Shown here: positions 1-9,206 of the stretch, piece by piece | How the letters are laid out: every line of letters begins with the position of its first letter | Position numbering within the stretch: the stretch's first letter is position 1 | From: Paludibacter sp. | Lineage (GTDB): Bacteria; Bacteroidota; Bacteroidia; Bacteroidales; Paludibacteraceae | Direction of reading: 5' to 3' | DNA: 42,476 nucleotides | Assembly (NCBI GenBank): GCA_031292575.1 | Contig: JARLGX010000007.1 | Location: forward strand, 1 to 42,476 | The notes under the pieces: generated by a model | What the model saw: the letters and a program-made list of their open reading frames with translations, nothing else | Database searches by the model: none | What the model was told of the DNA's origin: nothing | Translations under genes and position numbers: made by a program

Positions 1-382
<382 letters not shown>

Positions 383-384
383 TT

Positions 385-415
385 GACCCCTCCCAACCTC
401 CCCACAAGGGAGGAG
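385..415. repeat. GC-rich palindromic repeat in the 23S-5S spacer
   Basis: The spacer begins with GACCCCTCCC followed by a small hairpin: CCTCCC at 397-402 pairs with GGGAGG at 408-413. It stands out in otherwise AT-rich DNA. It is of the same style as the termini (GACCCCCTGCCCCCTAAAGGGG) of the element inserted in the aminotransferase gene near 38779. It looks like a solo or decayed end of a dispersed Bacteroidota repeat. The rest of the spacer (416-552) holds only degenerate purine-rich AAGAGGCAAGAAG-type repeats and no tRNA. Confidence 0.5.
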
Positions 416-552
416 AAAGACAGGAGACGCCTTTATTGATTTTTCTCTCTTCTTTTTCAATTGTCTGTCATACAGAGGTAAGAGGCAAGAAGCAAGAGGT
501 AAGTAAAATACTTAGCTCTTAACAACTTGACTTACTTACTTACTGCAATCAC

Positions 553-662
<110 letters not shown>

Positions 663-665
663 TTT

Positions 666-704
666 AAAGCCTCAAGTAAAGTAATTTACTTGAGGCTTTT
701 TTTT
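666..704 (+). terminator. Rho-independent terminator of the rRNA operon
   Basis: A perfect 12-bp stem (GCCTCAAGTAAA 669-680 with TTTACTTGAGGC 685-696) with a four-base loop is followed by a run of eight T. It sits directly after the 5S gene and closes the rRNA operon. Confidence 0.92.
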
Positions 705-778
705 GATATACACTAGTAGTGATGAAATATCAAAGCCTACCTACAACAAAACTCCGAATGATAATGACTCAAAATAAA

Positions 779-809
779 AATGCCTGACAAACTTTAATTG
801 CCAGGCATT
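779..809. terminator. Hairpin, possible terminator acting on the minus strand
   Basis: AATGCCTG (779-786) pairs with CAGGCATT (802-809). On the plus strand it is preceded by an A-rich run, so on the minus strand the stem is followed by T residues, as in an intrinsic terminator. There is no recognised minus-strand gene upstream of it in this window, so its role is unclear; it may block antisense transcription into the rRNA operon. Confidence 0.35.
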
Positions 810-1385
810 ATTGATATAAGGATTTGGTTGAAATCACATAATGAGATAATTTGTTTTAAATAATGTCGTTATATTTAAAAGTAGAAATTTAGTAATGAAT
901 TTTGTTGAGATTTTGAATGATAAAATTAGATTAGTTTGGGTTGTTATGCATAAAATAAATTGGTTTATAACTGTATTTTAAATCATTAATTATAGGATGT
1001 ATATTTTATTTTGCTTAGAACTGCGTAATAAAGAGAAGTATTGAATCAAAATTACTTGAAGATGCAACAAATTTCACAATCTTTACTTGAATATATTATT
1101 ATATTTGCACATTGAAATTTTTATTTTATAAAATCAAATAATATGAAACTATTATGATTACTTTGTTGAATGTTTTTTTGAGTTAATTATAAATATAGAG
1201 TTATTGATTAATATTTCGATTAAGAACTTTTATTTTTGATTGGAAATACAGATAATATTGTCATATTTTACTTGTTTTTATTCAAAAACTGAATCTTAAA
1301 GAAAGATAAGTAATTCATTTGCTGATAGATAAAAAAAAATAAAATTAAAAATTGTAAAAACCATCAACATTAATAATTTTGTTGT

Positions 1386-1393
1386 TATTTTTG
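1386..1393 (+). promoter_or_regulatory. Possible Bacteroidota -7 promoter motif upstream of exbB
   Basis: TATTTTTG fits the Bacteroidota primary-sigma -7 consensus TAnnTTTG and is followed by a GC pair (TGCTC), as is usual. No convincing TTG -33 motif lies 19-20 bases upstream, so this is only a candidate. A second match, TATATTTG, lies at 1100-1107. Confidence 0.35.
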
Positions 1394-1609
1394 TGCTCAT
1401 TTTAATAATAACCGATTAATTACTTATAGAAAAGATAGTGCTGGAATGTGGTTATTTTATGCTATCAACTGCGACATTGATTTATTATTTACATAAAAAG
1501 TTTTGCCTTTTAAAATTTTTACATATATAAATCATCAATAAGTTAAACTTAAAAATTAAATTTTCTCGGAGAAAATAATTATAAAAAATAATACTAATAA
1601 AAAAACGTT

Positions 1610-2431
1610 ATGGCAAAGAATCAAGAACAACCAAAAAAGAGTAAATCATTTACAGGTATCAAGTCTTCAGGACTTATCATTTTGACATGTTTTGTAATCG
1701 CAGAACTTATTTATCATTTTATTTTTGGTGATCCATCTCATTTTGAAGGAGGACTTACTACAAATCATCCAATTCAAGGTGACTTATTGGGTACTATCTA
1801 TAAAGGTGGTATTATAGTACCTATTATTCAAACATTATTGTTGACAGTTTTGGCTTTGAGCGTTGAACGATACTTTGCTATTAAATCTGCACAAGGAAAA
1901 GGAAAACTGGTTAAATTTGTAGAAGAAATCAAATCTAATCTGTCAAAAGGAGATATTAAAGCTGCAACAGCTGCTTGTGATAAACAGAAGGGTTCAGTTG
2001 CTAATGTGGTTACTTCTGCTTTAGTGAAATATTCTGAAGTTGAAGAAGACAAATCATTATCGAAGGAACAACAAATTTTGGCTATTCAAAAAGAAGTTGA
2101 GGAAGCTACTGCATTGGAACTTCCAATGTTAAGTCAAAATTTACCTATTATTGCTACTATTACAACTTTAGGTACTTTGATGGGGTTATTAGGAACTGTA
2201 ATTGGTATGATTCGTTCATTTGCTGCTTTGGCTGGTGCTGGTGGTACTGACTCTATTGCACTTTCAGCAGGTATTTCTGAAGCACTTATTAATACTGCAT
2301 TCGGTATTTTAACTGGAGCATTAGCAGTAATATCTTACAATTATTTTACAAGTAAAATTGACTCAATTACCTATGGTATTGACGAAGTAGGTTTCTCTAT
2401 CGTTCAAACATTTGCTGCATCTCACAAGTAA
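1610..2431 (+). CDS. exbB: MotA/TolQ/ExbB proton channel family protein
   Basis: ExbB forms the inner-membrane proton channel that, with ExbD, energises TonB-dependent outer-membrane receptors. The 273-residue protein has hydrophobic segments at about 23-40, 68-86, 178-205 and 225-248. The last two form the conserved ExbB channel core, including the TLMGLLGTVIGMIRSF stretch and the SALSAGISEALINT-like segment. It is followed 23 bases later by exbD, then by a second exbD and tonB, the usual Bacteroidales order. The N-terminal extension before the second helix is longer than in Escherichia coli ExbB, as is common in this phylum. The ATG at 1610 is the only good start ahead of the first helix. 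It is the first gene of the operon and has a long AT-rich leader. Confidence 0.93.
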   Translation: MAKNQEQPKKSKSFTGIKSSGLIILTCFVIAELIYHFIFGDPSHFEGGLTTNHPIQGDLLGTIYKGGIIVPIIQTLLLTVLALSVERYFAIKSAQGKGKLVKFVEEIKSNLSKGDIKAATAACDKQKGSVANVVTSALVKYSEVEEDKSLSKEQQILAIQKEVEEATALELPMLSQNLPIIATITTLGTLMGLLGTVIGMIRSFAALAGAGGTDSIALSAGISEALINTAFGILTGALAVISYNYFTSKIDSITYGIDEVGFSIVQTFAASHK

Positions 2432-2454
2432 TCAACCTAAAATAAAGCGAAATT

Positions 2455-3063
2455 ATGTCTAAAGTAAAAGTAGCAAGGAAGAGTACTCGTATCGATATGA
2501 CCGCGATGAGTGATGTTACTGTACTACTGCTTACTTTCTTCATGTTAACTTCAACGTTCGTGAAAAAAGAGCCAGTACAAGTAACTACGCCAGCGTCGGT
2601 ATCCGAAATCAAAATACCTGAAACCAATATCTTGTCGATATTGATTGACCCGAAAGGGAAAGTATTTATGAGCATGGATAAACAGGGCGATATGGTAGAA
2701 ACCTTGACCAAAGTGGGTGCAGATTATGGCGTAACTTTTACTCCTGCTGAATTGCAGAAGTTTAAATTATTGCCTACATTTGGTGTCCCAATTAAAGATA
2801 TGAAGGCCTTCTTAGCCTTGAAAAGCGAACAACAGGATAAAGTGCTAGCGAATTATGGAATTCCTACAGATAGCATTGATAACCAGTTTAAAGTTTGGAT
2901 TAAAGATGCTTTTGTTGCAAATTCAGAACTAAGAATTGCCATTAAAGCTGACCAAAAAACGCCTTATAAAGTAATCAAAAGTATAATGACTTCTCTTCAG
3001 GATTTAAGACAAAATCGTTATAACCTGATTACTGCACTTAAAAATGAAACTGCTAAAAAATAA
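2455..3063 (+). CDS. exbD: ExbD/TolR family biopolymer transport protein (first copy)
   Basis: ExbD pairs with ExbB and supplies the membrane aspartate that carries protons. Here the 202-residue protein has a short cytoplasmic N-terminus, one transmembrane helix at about 20-38, and Asp20 in the motif AMSDVTVLLLTFFM, matching the essential ExbD/TolR aspartate. The rest is periplasmic. At 202 residues it is longer than the ~140-residue E. coli protein, with an inserted region in the middle of the periplasmic domain and a typical RxALxADxxTPY-like segment (RIAIKADQKTPY) near residue 165. It lies between exbB and a second exbD, eight bases before the latter, in one operon. Confidence 0.9.
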   Translation: MSKVKVARKSTRIDMTAMSDVTVLLLTFFMLTSTFVKKEPVQVTTPASVSEIKIPETNILSILIDPKGKVFMSMDKQGDMVETLTKVGADYGVTFTPAELQKFKLLPTFGVPIKDMKAFLALKSEQQDKVLANYGIPTDSIDNQFKVWIKDAFVANSELRIAIKADQKTPYKVIKSIMTSLQDLRQNRYNLITALKNETAKK

Positions 3064-3070
3064 ATAAATT

Positions 3071-3730
3071 ATGGCTGAAATACAAAGTAACGAAGGCGGC
3101 GGAAAACATAAGAAGGGCGGCAGTAAACAAAAGAAAATCAGCGTTTTTGTTGATTTTACACCTATGGTGGATATGAATATGTTGTTGATTACTTTTTTTA
3201 TGTTGTGTACTTCGTTGAGCAAACCGCAAACAATGGAGATAAGCATGCCAAGTAATGATAAAAATATAACTAAACAGGATCAAAGTGAAGTAAAAGCTTC
3301 GCAAGCAATCACGTTAGTACTTGCCGGAGGCGATTCAGTTTTTTATTACACAGGACAACCTGATTATAAAAATTTTAATTCATTGAAACTATCTTCATAT
3401 GATGCAAATGGAATTCGTGCATTTTTGCTAAAGCGAAATGCTGATGCAGTTGCTAAAATTGAAGATTTAAAACAAAAGAAGTTAGATAGAAAAATCACAC
3501 AAGAAGAATTTACGAAACAAGCTTCTGAAATCAAAAAAGCAAAAGGAACTCCAACTGTAATAATTAAAGCTAATGACAGGGCAACATATAAAAACTTGAT
3601 AGATGCTTTGGATGAGATGCAAATTTGTGATGTTGGTACTTATGTAATTGATAAATGGTCATCGAGTGAAACATTCTTACTAAAGAATTTTAGGACTAGA
3701 GGAAGTTTATCAAATAATATTGCTAAATAA
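3071..3730 (+). CDS. exbD: ExbD/TolR family biopolymer transport protein (second copy)
   Basis: A second ExbD-type protein of 219 residues. After a lysine- and glycine-rich N-terminus of about 22 residues comes the canonical FTPMVDMNMLLITFFML segment, with the essential Asp34 in a single transmembrane helix (about 30-48). The periplasmic part contains the family segment TPTVIIKANDRATYKNLIDAL. Two different ExbD proteins next to one ExbB are standard for Bacteroidales and suggest a mixed ExbD dimer; that is inference from context. tonB starts 24 bases downstream. Confidence 0.9.
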   Translation: MAEIQSNEGGGKHKKGGSKQKKISVFVDFTPMVDMNMLLITFFMLCTSLSKPQTMEISMPSNDKNITKQDQSEVKASQAITLVLAGGDSVFYYTGQPDYKNFNSLKLSSYDANGIRAFLLKRNADAVAKIEDLKQKKLDRKITQEEFTKQASEIKKAKGTPTVIIKANDRATYKNLIDALDEMQICDVGTYVIDKWSSSETFLLKNFRTRGSLSNNIAK

Positions 3731-3754
3731 TTTAACGCCTAAAAAGTAAATAAG

Positions 3755-4555
3755 ATGGCTAAAATAGATTTAACTTCCTTAGAATGGCGAGAACTTATTT
3801 TTCAAGGAAAAAATAAAGAATATGGCGCATATAAAATGCGCAGTGAATCGGATAAACGACACAACAGAGCTATGATCATTGTGGCTGTAGTTGCTGTTGT
3901 GGGATTCAGTCTTCCAAGACTTATTGAAATGGTTAAACCGAAATACAAGGAAGTAAATGTAGATGTTACTGAATTGTCTCGCTTGAAACCTGCAGAAGTT
4001 AAGAATGATGTAAAGAAAATTGAAAAAATTGCTCCTCCACCTGAATTAAAGAGTTCTATTAAATTTACAGCCCCTGTAATTAAGAAGGATGAAGAAGTAA
4101 AGGATGAGAATCAATTAAAAAGTCAGGAAGACCTTAACAAAACCACTACGGCTATTTCAATTGCCGATGTGAAAGGAAAAGATAATGGTAAAATTGATAT
4201 TGCCGATGTAAAGCAAGCCGTTACTCAAGAAGTAGAGGAGAAAGTTTATACAGTCATTGAGCAAATGCCTCAATTTCCTGGTGGTGAACAAGAGCTTTTA
4301 AATTACATCAATAAAAACATCAAATATCCGGTAATAGCTCAGGAGAATGGAATTCAAGGAAAAGTAATTCTTCGATTTGTTGTATCCAAAACTGGTATGG
4401 TTGATAGAGTTGAAGTAATTCGTTCGCTTGATCCCGCTTGTGATAAAGAAGCTGTAAGAGTTGTAAAATCGCTTCCAAAGTTTATTCCCGGTAAACAAAA
4501 TGGTGTAAATGTATCAGTATGGTACACTTTACCGGTTACATATAGATTAGAATAG
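3755..4555 (+). CDS. tonB: TonB energy transducer
   Basis: TonB spans the periplasm and passes energy from ExbB/ExbD to outer-membrane receptors. The 266-residue protein starts with the Bacteroidales signature LEWRELIFQGKNKEYGAY. One transmembrane helix follows (about 39-55), then a proline- and lysine-bearing linker, and then a C-terminal TonB domain (about 175-266) with FPGGEQELLNYINKNIKYP, a GKVILRFVVSKTG strand and the closing VWYTLPVTYRL. The N-terminal cytoplasmic stretch before the helix is longer than in E. coli. The stop codon is immediately followed by the start codon of the next gene, so translation is probably coupled. Confidence 0.93.
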   Translation: MAKIDLTSLEWRELIFQGKNKEYGAYKMRSESDKRHNRAMIIVAVVAVVGFSLPRLIEMVKPKYKEVNVDVTELSRLKPAEVKNDVKKIEKIAPPPELKSSIKFTAPVIKKDEEVKDENQLKSQEDLNKTTTAISIADVKGKDNGKIDIADVKQAVTQEVEEKVYTVIEQMPQFPGGEQELLNYINKNIKYPVIAQENGIQGKVILRFVVSKTGMVDRVEVIRSLDPACDKEAVRVVKSLPKFIPGKQNGVNVSVWYTLPVTYRLE

Positions 4556-5497
4556 ATGAACAAATTCAAATTCATATCATTCTTCTGTTTTTTACTTTTA
4601 GTTTCATGTCAAACTAAAAGTAAGAAGGATAGATTTTCAGATACTTTTACTACAGGTGTAATTCCCATAGCAGTTGATGAAAATTTGAAACCGATTATAA
4701 AAGAAGAATTAGATGTCTTTGAAGCAATGTATCCTAAAACAGGCATTGTACCTAATTATACAAATGAGGTAAATGCAATAAACCTTTTGTTGAAAGATAG
4801 TGTACGAGTGGTGATTGCTACTCGTCCGCTATCTTCAAAAGAAGAAAAATATTTGAATACTAAACAATTTTATCCGCATTCTTATAAGCTTGCAACTGAT
4901 GGAATTGCTTTGATAATAAATAATCAAAATCCTGACTCATTAATTACTGTCAGTCAAATTAGAAATATTCTTACGGGACAAGTTGCAAACTGGAAGGATA
5001 TTTATCCAAAATCAAAACTGGGACAATTTAAAATTGTTTTTGATAATCCAAATTCAAGCACTGTGCGGTACGCAATTGACTCTATTTGCAATGGACAAGC
5101 ACTTTCTAAAAACCTTTTTGCACAAAATTCTAATACAGAGGTAATTGAATTTGTAAAGAAAACACCAAATGCTATTGGTATTATTGGGGTAAATTGGTTA
5201 GGAGATCGAAATGATACTACTAACCTATCTTTTAAAAATGATGTAAGAGTAATGGCTGTTAGTGGAGAGGTTACAGCCACTATAGCAAATAGTTATAAAC
5301 CTTTTCAAGCCTATTTGTTTTATGGATACTATCCATTAACTCGAAATATATTTGTTATATTGAACGACCCAAGAGGTTCATTACCAACTGGATTGACTTC
5401 TTTTTTGACATCGGATCGAGGACAAAGGATAATATTGAAATCTGGATTAGTTCCTGCAACCCAACCTGTTCGCATAGTTCATATTAAAGACAATTAA
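4556..5497 (+). CDS. PstS-like substrate-binding lipoprotein
   Basis: A 313-residue exported lipoprotein. The signal peptide ends in a lipobox (LLLVSC, Cys18). The mature part resembles phosphate-type periplasmic binding proteins (PBP-like): an early TTGVIPIAVDENLKP strand, a segment on ATRPLSS, the middle DGIALIINNQNPDSLITVSQ with ILTGQVANWKDI, and a GIIGVNWLGDRN loop. These match the PstS fold, but no pstCAB genes are nearby. It starts on the base after the tonB stop, so it is co-expressed with the TonB system. Binding proteins of this type are recurrent beside tonB in Bacteroidales; the ligand is not known to me, and phosphate is only one possibility. Confidence 0.75.
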   Translation: MNKFKFISFFCFLLLVSCQTKSKKDRFSDTFTTGVIPIAVDENLKPIIKEELDVFEAMYPKTGIVPNYTNEVNAINLLLKDSVRVVIATRPLSSKEEKYLNTKQFYPHSYKLATDGIALIINNQNPDSLITVSQIRNILTGQVANWKDIYPKSKLGQFKIVFDNPNSSTVRYAIDSICNGQALSKNLFAQNSNTEVIEFVKKTPNAIGIIGVNWLGDRNDTTNLSFKNDVRVMAVSGEVTATIANSYKPFQAYLFYGYYPLTRNIFVILNDPRGSLPTGLTSFLTSDRGQRIILKSGLVPATQPVRIVHIKDN

Positions 5498-5527
5498 TAT
5501 ACAATTACAATTAAAATTCACTGCTAC

Positions 5528-7168
5528 ATGAAACGTAACTTTTTATTTCTTATCTTATCTATTTTCATAGTTAACCTTTATGCTTCAGAAGTAAAAGAAG
5601 CTGAGGGAATTTCATATTATAAAGCAGGATTTCCCCAGGTAGCAAAACCACTATTAATTGCCGAATATACCACAGATCCTTCAACAAAATCTGAAACTTG
5701 CTTTTATCTTGGTAACATTTATTTTGGTGAAAATAAACCTGATTCTGCTCAAATATATTTTAAAAAAGGCTTAGTTGGAAATGAAGTTGATGTATTAAAT
5801 ACCATTGGGTTAGCCATGATTAAGATCAAAACAGATCCTAAAAGTGCTGATTTAGAAATTCAAAATGCTCTTAAATTAAAGAACAGTAAGAAAAATCCAG
5901 ATTACTTTATAGCGGCTGCTAATGCCTACTTGTTTAATGGATTAATTGATCAGGCTATCATATATTTGGATAAAGCAAAAGAAATTAAACCAAAATATGC
6001 ATCTACAGCTGTTTTGTCCGGAGATATTGAACTCGCTAAAAAAAATGTGGGAAATGCTTGTAGTAATTATGAACTAGCTATTCTTTATGATCCTAATTGC
6101 AAAGAAGCTTATGTAAAATATGCACGTGCTTACAAAAATGTAAATACACCTCTTGCTATCGAAAAGTTAAATGAATTAAAGCAAAAGGATCCAACTTTTT
6201 TATTAGTTGATAAAGAACTAGCTGATATATATTATGCTAATAATGACTTTGATAACGCTGCAAAATTATATGCAAGTTATTTGAAGTCTGGGAATTCCAA
6301 TGTTCAGGACTTTACAAAGTACGCAATGACTTTATTTTTAAATAAAGATTATACAAATTCTTTGCAAGTAGCTCAAATGGGATTACAAAAAGATCCAAGA
6401 AACCCAGCATTTAATCGAATGGCTATGTACAATAATGTTGCATTAGGTAAATATGATGATGCAATTAAATATGCAGATTTATTTTTTAATAAATCAGATA
6501 ATCCAGACATTTCATATTACGATTATACTTATTATGGACAAGCTCTTCGTCAAACAAAACAATATGATTTAGCTATTGTACAGTTTAAAAAAGCTCTCAA
6601 ACTTGATTCAACCCAAGTTGGATTTTGGAAAGACATTTCAGATATGTATGGTGAAAAGTTAGACTATAAAAACGCAATTTCTTCGTACAATAATTATCTT
6701 AATTCGATTGATAAAAGTAAGATTAATGTTGATATGATATATGATTTAGGTAAACTCTATTATGATTTAGGAAATAGCCAGACTGACAGTGCGAATGTTA
6801 AGAAAGTCGCATTGATTAAGGCTGATAGTATGTTTGCAAAGGTTGTTTCAATGGATTCAACGAGTTATAGAGGATATATTTGGAGAGCCAGAACAAATTT
6901 CGCATTAGACCCTGAAACTAAACAAGGTATAGCTAAACCTTTTTATGAACAAACTTTAGCTGTAGTTGAAGCAAAAGCCGATGTAAGATATAATCCTGTA
7001 ATACTTGAATGCTCAAGATTTTTAGGCTATTATTATTTCTTAAAAAGTGATTTTACAGAATCAAAAATTTATTGGAATAAGATTCTGTCTATTGATCCAC
7101 AAAATGAATTAGCTTTAAAAGCAATTGACGGCATTGATAAAACGCTTAAGGCGGCTAAGAAAAAATAA
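5528..7168 (+). CDS. Exported tetratricopeptide-repeat protein
   Basis: A 546-residue protein with an N-terminal signal peptide (about residues 1-19, ending near LYASE). The remainder is built of TPR-like helix pairs; examples are around residues 105-165 (LFNGLIDQAIIYLDKAKEIKP) and 340-370 (YDLAIVQFKKALKLDSTQ), with a last one near 515-535. TPR arrays serve as protein-protein interaction scaffolds, so this is probably a periplasmic partner of the TonB/ExbBD complex or of receptors. That role is inferred from its place as last gene of the exbB-tonB operon, closed by a terminator right after it. No enzymatic domain is seen. Confidence 0.8.
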   Translation: MKRNFLFLILSIFIVNLYASEVKEAEGISYYKAGFPQVAKPLLIAEYTTDPSTKSETCFYLGNIYFGENKPDSAQIYFKKGLVGNEVDVLNTIGLAMIKIKTDPKSADLEIQNALKLKNSKKNPDYFIAAANAYLFNGLIDQAIIYLDKAKEIKPKYASTAVLSGDIELAKKNVGNACSNYELAILYDPNCKEAYVKYARAYKNVNTPLAIEKLNELKQKDPTFLLVDKELADIYYANNDFDNAAKLYASYLKSGNSNVQDFTKYAMTLFLNKDYTNSLQVAQMGLQKDPRNPAFNRMAMYNNVALGKYDDAIKYADLFFNKSDNPDISYYDYTYYGQALRQTKQYDLAIVQFKKALKLDSTQVGFWKDISDMYGEKLDYKNAISSYNNYLNSIDKSKINVDMIYDLGKLYYDLGNSQTDSANVKKVALIKADSMFAKVVSMDSTSYRGYIWRARTNFALDPETKQGIAKPFYEQTLAVVEAKADVRYNPVILECSRFLGYYYFLKSDFTESKIYWNKILSIDPQNELALKAIDGIDKTLKAAKKK

Positions 7169-7185
7169 AGAATTAAATTCTGAAT

Positions 7186-7221
7186 TAAAAAAGAAGTAGA
7201 AATTTTCTACTTCTTTTTTTT
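7186..7221 (+). terminator. Rho-independent terminator of the exbB-tonB operon
   Basis: An A-rich stem (AAAAGAAGTAGA) pairs with TCTACTTCTTTT and runs into a T tract; the loop is about three bases. It lies 18 bases after the TPR gene. The A/T flanks make it potentially bidirectional. Confidence 0.85.
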
Positions 7222-7256
7222 TGATAATTTAATGTTCAATATCTGTAATTATTTTG

Positions 7257-7264
7257 TAATTTTG
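7257..7264 (+). promoter_or_regulatory. Possible -7 promoter motif for the sigma-54 activator gene
   Basis: TAATTTTG matches TAnnTTTG and lies about 45 bases before the start codon, just after the terminator of the preceding operon. The -33 motif is poor. Confidence 0.45.
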
Positions 7265-7309
7265 TCAGATAAAATTATGTCAAAATAGCAGATAAAAAAA
7301 TATTTGATT

Positions 7310-8599
7310 ATGCAACAGTCAGAAATCCAGGCAGTAAAGCAACGATTTGGAATAATAGGTTCTTCCGAATTATTGAATAGGGCAATCGATATTGCTGTGC
7401 AGGTAGCTCCTACAGACTTATCTGTTTTAATTACTGGAGAAAGTGGTGTAGGAAAAGAAAATTTCCCTCAAATTATACATTATTACAGTCATAGGAAGCA
7501 TGGACCTTATATAGCGGTAAACTGTGGGGCTATTCCAGAAGGAACAATTGATTCTGAGCTTTTTGGACATGAGAAAGGTTCATTTACTGGAGCTACAGCT
7601 GATAGGAAGGGATATTTTGAAGTTGCTGATGGAGGTACAATTTTTTTAGATGAGGTTGGAGAACTACCACTTTCAACTCAGGTTAGATTATTAAGAGTTT
7701 TGGAAGCTGGCGAATTCATTAAAGTTGGTTCCTCAAAAACCCAAAAAACGAATGTTCGTGTTGTTGCAGCGACGAATTTGAATATGACTCAAGCAACCCG
7801 TGATGGAAAATTTCGTGAAGATTTATTTTACCGATTGAATACTGTTCCTATTGCAGTTCCGGCACTTCGTGAAAGAAGAGAGGATATTGTACTTTTATTC
7901 CGTAAATTTGCCTCCGATTTTGCTGAAAAATATAGAATGCCTGCCATTAGACTAACAGAAGATGCAAAAAAACTTTTGGTAAACTATTATTGGAACGGCA
8001 ATGTCAGGCAATTGAAGAATATTACTGAACAAATTTCAGTAATTGAACAACAAAGAGAAATATCAATTCAAATACTGCAATCTTATTTGCCTAACGATGA
8101 TATCGAAAGATTGCCAGCTTTGTTTTTTAAATCAGGAAATGATTCTAAGACCTTTAATAGTGAACGCGAAATACTGTACCAAGTGCTGTTTGATATGAAA
8201 AAAGATATGAATGATTTAAAAAAATTAGTGCATGACTTAATGAATGATCCACAAGTTGATGTTCAACAACCTGAATCTAATTATCAAACTAAGTTTTTAG
8301 CACATAATGAGTCTTTCATTTCAACACCAAATAATAGTGGAGAATTTAAAAACGATAAAGTCAACCGTGATTCAAAACCATATAGTAATATATACAATGA
8401 TGTAGAAACGATTCAGGATGCTGAAGAGTATCATGAAATTAAAAACGATCATAAACCCCTGACTTTAGAGGATATGGAGAGGCAGATGATAAAGCAAACA
8501 CTCGACAAACATAAGGGAAAACGGAAAATGGCTGCAGTTGAGCTTCAAATATCAGAACGTACTTTGTACAGGAAAATTAAAGAATATGGGATCGAATAA
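7310..8599 (+). CDS. Sigma-54 interacting transcriptional activator (AAA+, Fis-type HTH)
   Basis: An enhancer-binding protein of 429 residues that would activate RNA polymerase with sigma-54. It begins almost directly with the AAA+ domain: Walker A GESGVGKE (43-50), the sigma-54 contact loop GSFTGA (90-95, the variant of GAFTGA), Walker B IFLDEV (about 111-116), and the LRERREDI sensor region near 187. A charged linker follows (about 265-380), then a C-terminal Fis-type helix-turn-helix (about 385-429, LDKHKGKRKMAAVELQIS). There is no N-terminal receiver or sensor domain, so activity must be set by another means. An upstream TTG (7304) is possible, but the ATG at 7310 is preferred. The neighbouring lptE overlaps no part of it and starts 25 bases later. 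Confidence 0.9.
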   Translation: MQQSEIQAVKQRFGIIGSSELLNRAIDIAVQVAPTDLSVLITGESGVGKENFPQIIHYYSHRKHGPYIAVNCGAIPEGTIDSELFGHEKGSFTGATADRKGYFEVADGGTIFLDEVGELPLSTQVRLLRVLEAGEFIKVGSSKTQKTNVRVVAATNLNMTQATRDGKFREDLFYRLNTVPIAVPALRERREDIVLLFRKFASDFAEKYRMPAIRLTEDAKKLLVNYYWNGNVRQLKNITEQISVIEQQREISIQILQSYLPNDDIERLPALFFKSGNDSKTFNSEREILYQVLFDMKKDMNDLKKLVHDLMNDPQVDVQQPESNYQTKFLAHNESFISTPNNSGEFKNDKVNRDSKPYSNIYNDVETIQDAEEYHEIKNDHKPLTLEDMERQMIKQTLDKHKGKRKMAAVELQISERTLYRKIKEYGIE

Positions 8600-8624
8600 T
8601 ATTAATTTTATTTGTAATAGCAAG

Positions 8625-9149
8625 ATGTTTTTATTTAACTTAAAATATAGAACTATAGCTTTTATAGCAATAGTATTGCTGTCTGTTGCTTCATGTTCTA
8701 TTTCTTATAAATTTAACGGTTCATCAATAGATTATACAAAAATAAGGTCAATCTCCATTTTTGATTTTCCAAATACGGCAGAACTTGTATATCCTCCATT
8801 ATCGCAGGAGTTTTCAGAATCTCTTAGAGATTCCTATGGTAAGTCAACTCGTTTACAAATACTTAAGAAAGGCGGAGATTTGCATTTAGAAGGTGAAATA
8901 GTTGGCTATCAACTTATTCCATTGGCAATTAGTGCTAATTCAATCGCTTCACAAACAAAGTTGACATTAACGATAAAAGTGCGATTCTCTAATAATAAAA
9001 ATCCTGAAGATGATTTTGAAAAAACATATTCGGGTTTTCAAACTTTTGATAGCAGTAAAATGTTGACCGATGTGCAGGATGCATTAGTGAAAACTATAAT
9101 TTCAGATATTGTTGATCAAATTTATAATGATACCGTTGCAAAATGGTAA
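8625..9149 (+). CDS. lptE: LptE-family LPS-assembly lipoprotein
   Basis: LptE is the outer-membrane lipoprotein that plugs and supports the LptD translocon for lipopolysaccharide. The 174-residue protein has a signal peptide with lipobox (LSVASC, Cys24), then the short repeated-strand fold typical of LptE: an opening SISYKFNGSSIDYTKIRSIS, a segment of ISANSIASQTKLTLTIKVRF and a C-terminal amphipathic helix VKTIISDIVDQIYND. The start at 8625 is chosen because it gives a normal signal peptide; a longer frame from 8538 overlaps the sigma-54 activator and adds an unlikely N-terminus. It is in a row with secG, and both are envelope biogenesis genes. Confidence 0.8.
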   Translation: MFLFNLKYRTIAFIAIVLLSVASCSISYKFNGSSIDYTKIRSISIFDFPNTAELVYPPLSQEFSESLRDSYGKSTRLQILKKGGDLHLEGEIVGYQLIPLAISANSIASQTKLTLTIKVRFSNNKNPEDDFEKTYSGFQTFDSSKMLTDVQDALVKTIISDIVDQIYNDTVAKW

Positions 9150-9206
9150 AATTAAAAACATTAAAGAATAAAATTCCTTGATTTGATTAATGAGACATCC
9201 TAACAT

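Larger units (their letters stand above)
705..1609. other. AT-rich intergenic region without genes
   Basis: No reading frame of plausible length, tRNA or known RNA could be recognised in these 905 bases on either strand. Content is very AT-rich. Two things stand out: a hairpin at 779-809 and TAnnTTTG-type promoter motifs at 1100-1107 (TATATTTG) and 1386-1393 (TATTTTTG). If either drives the downstream exbB operon, the leader would be about 200-500 bases long. Confidence 0.6.

Noticed and set aside
8538-8624. Longer N-terminus for LptE
   Set aside because: Overlaps the sigma-54 activator and pushes the signal peptide 30 residues inside; ATG at 8625 gives a normal lipoprotein start.
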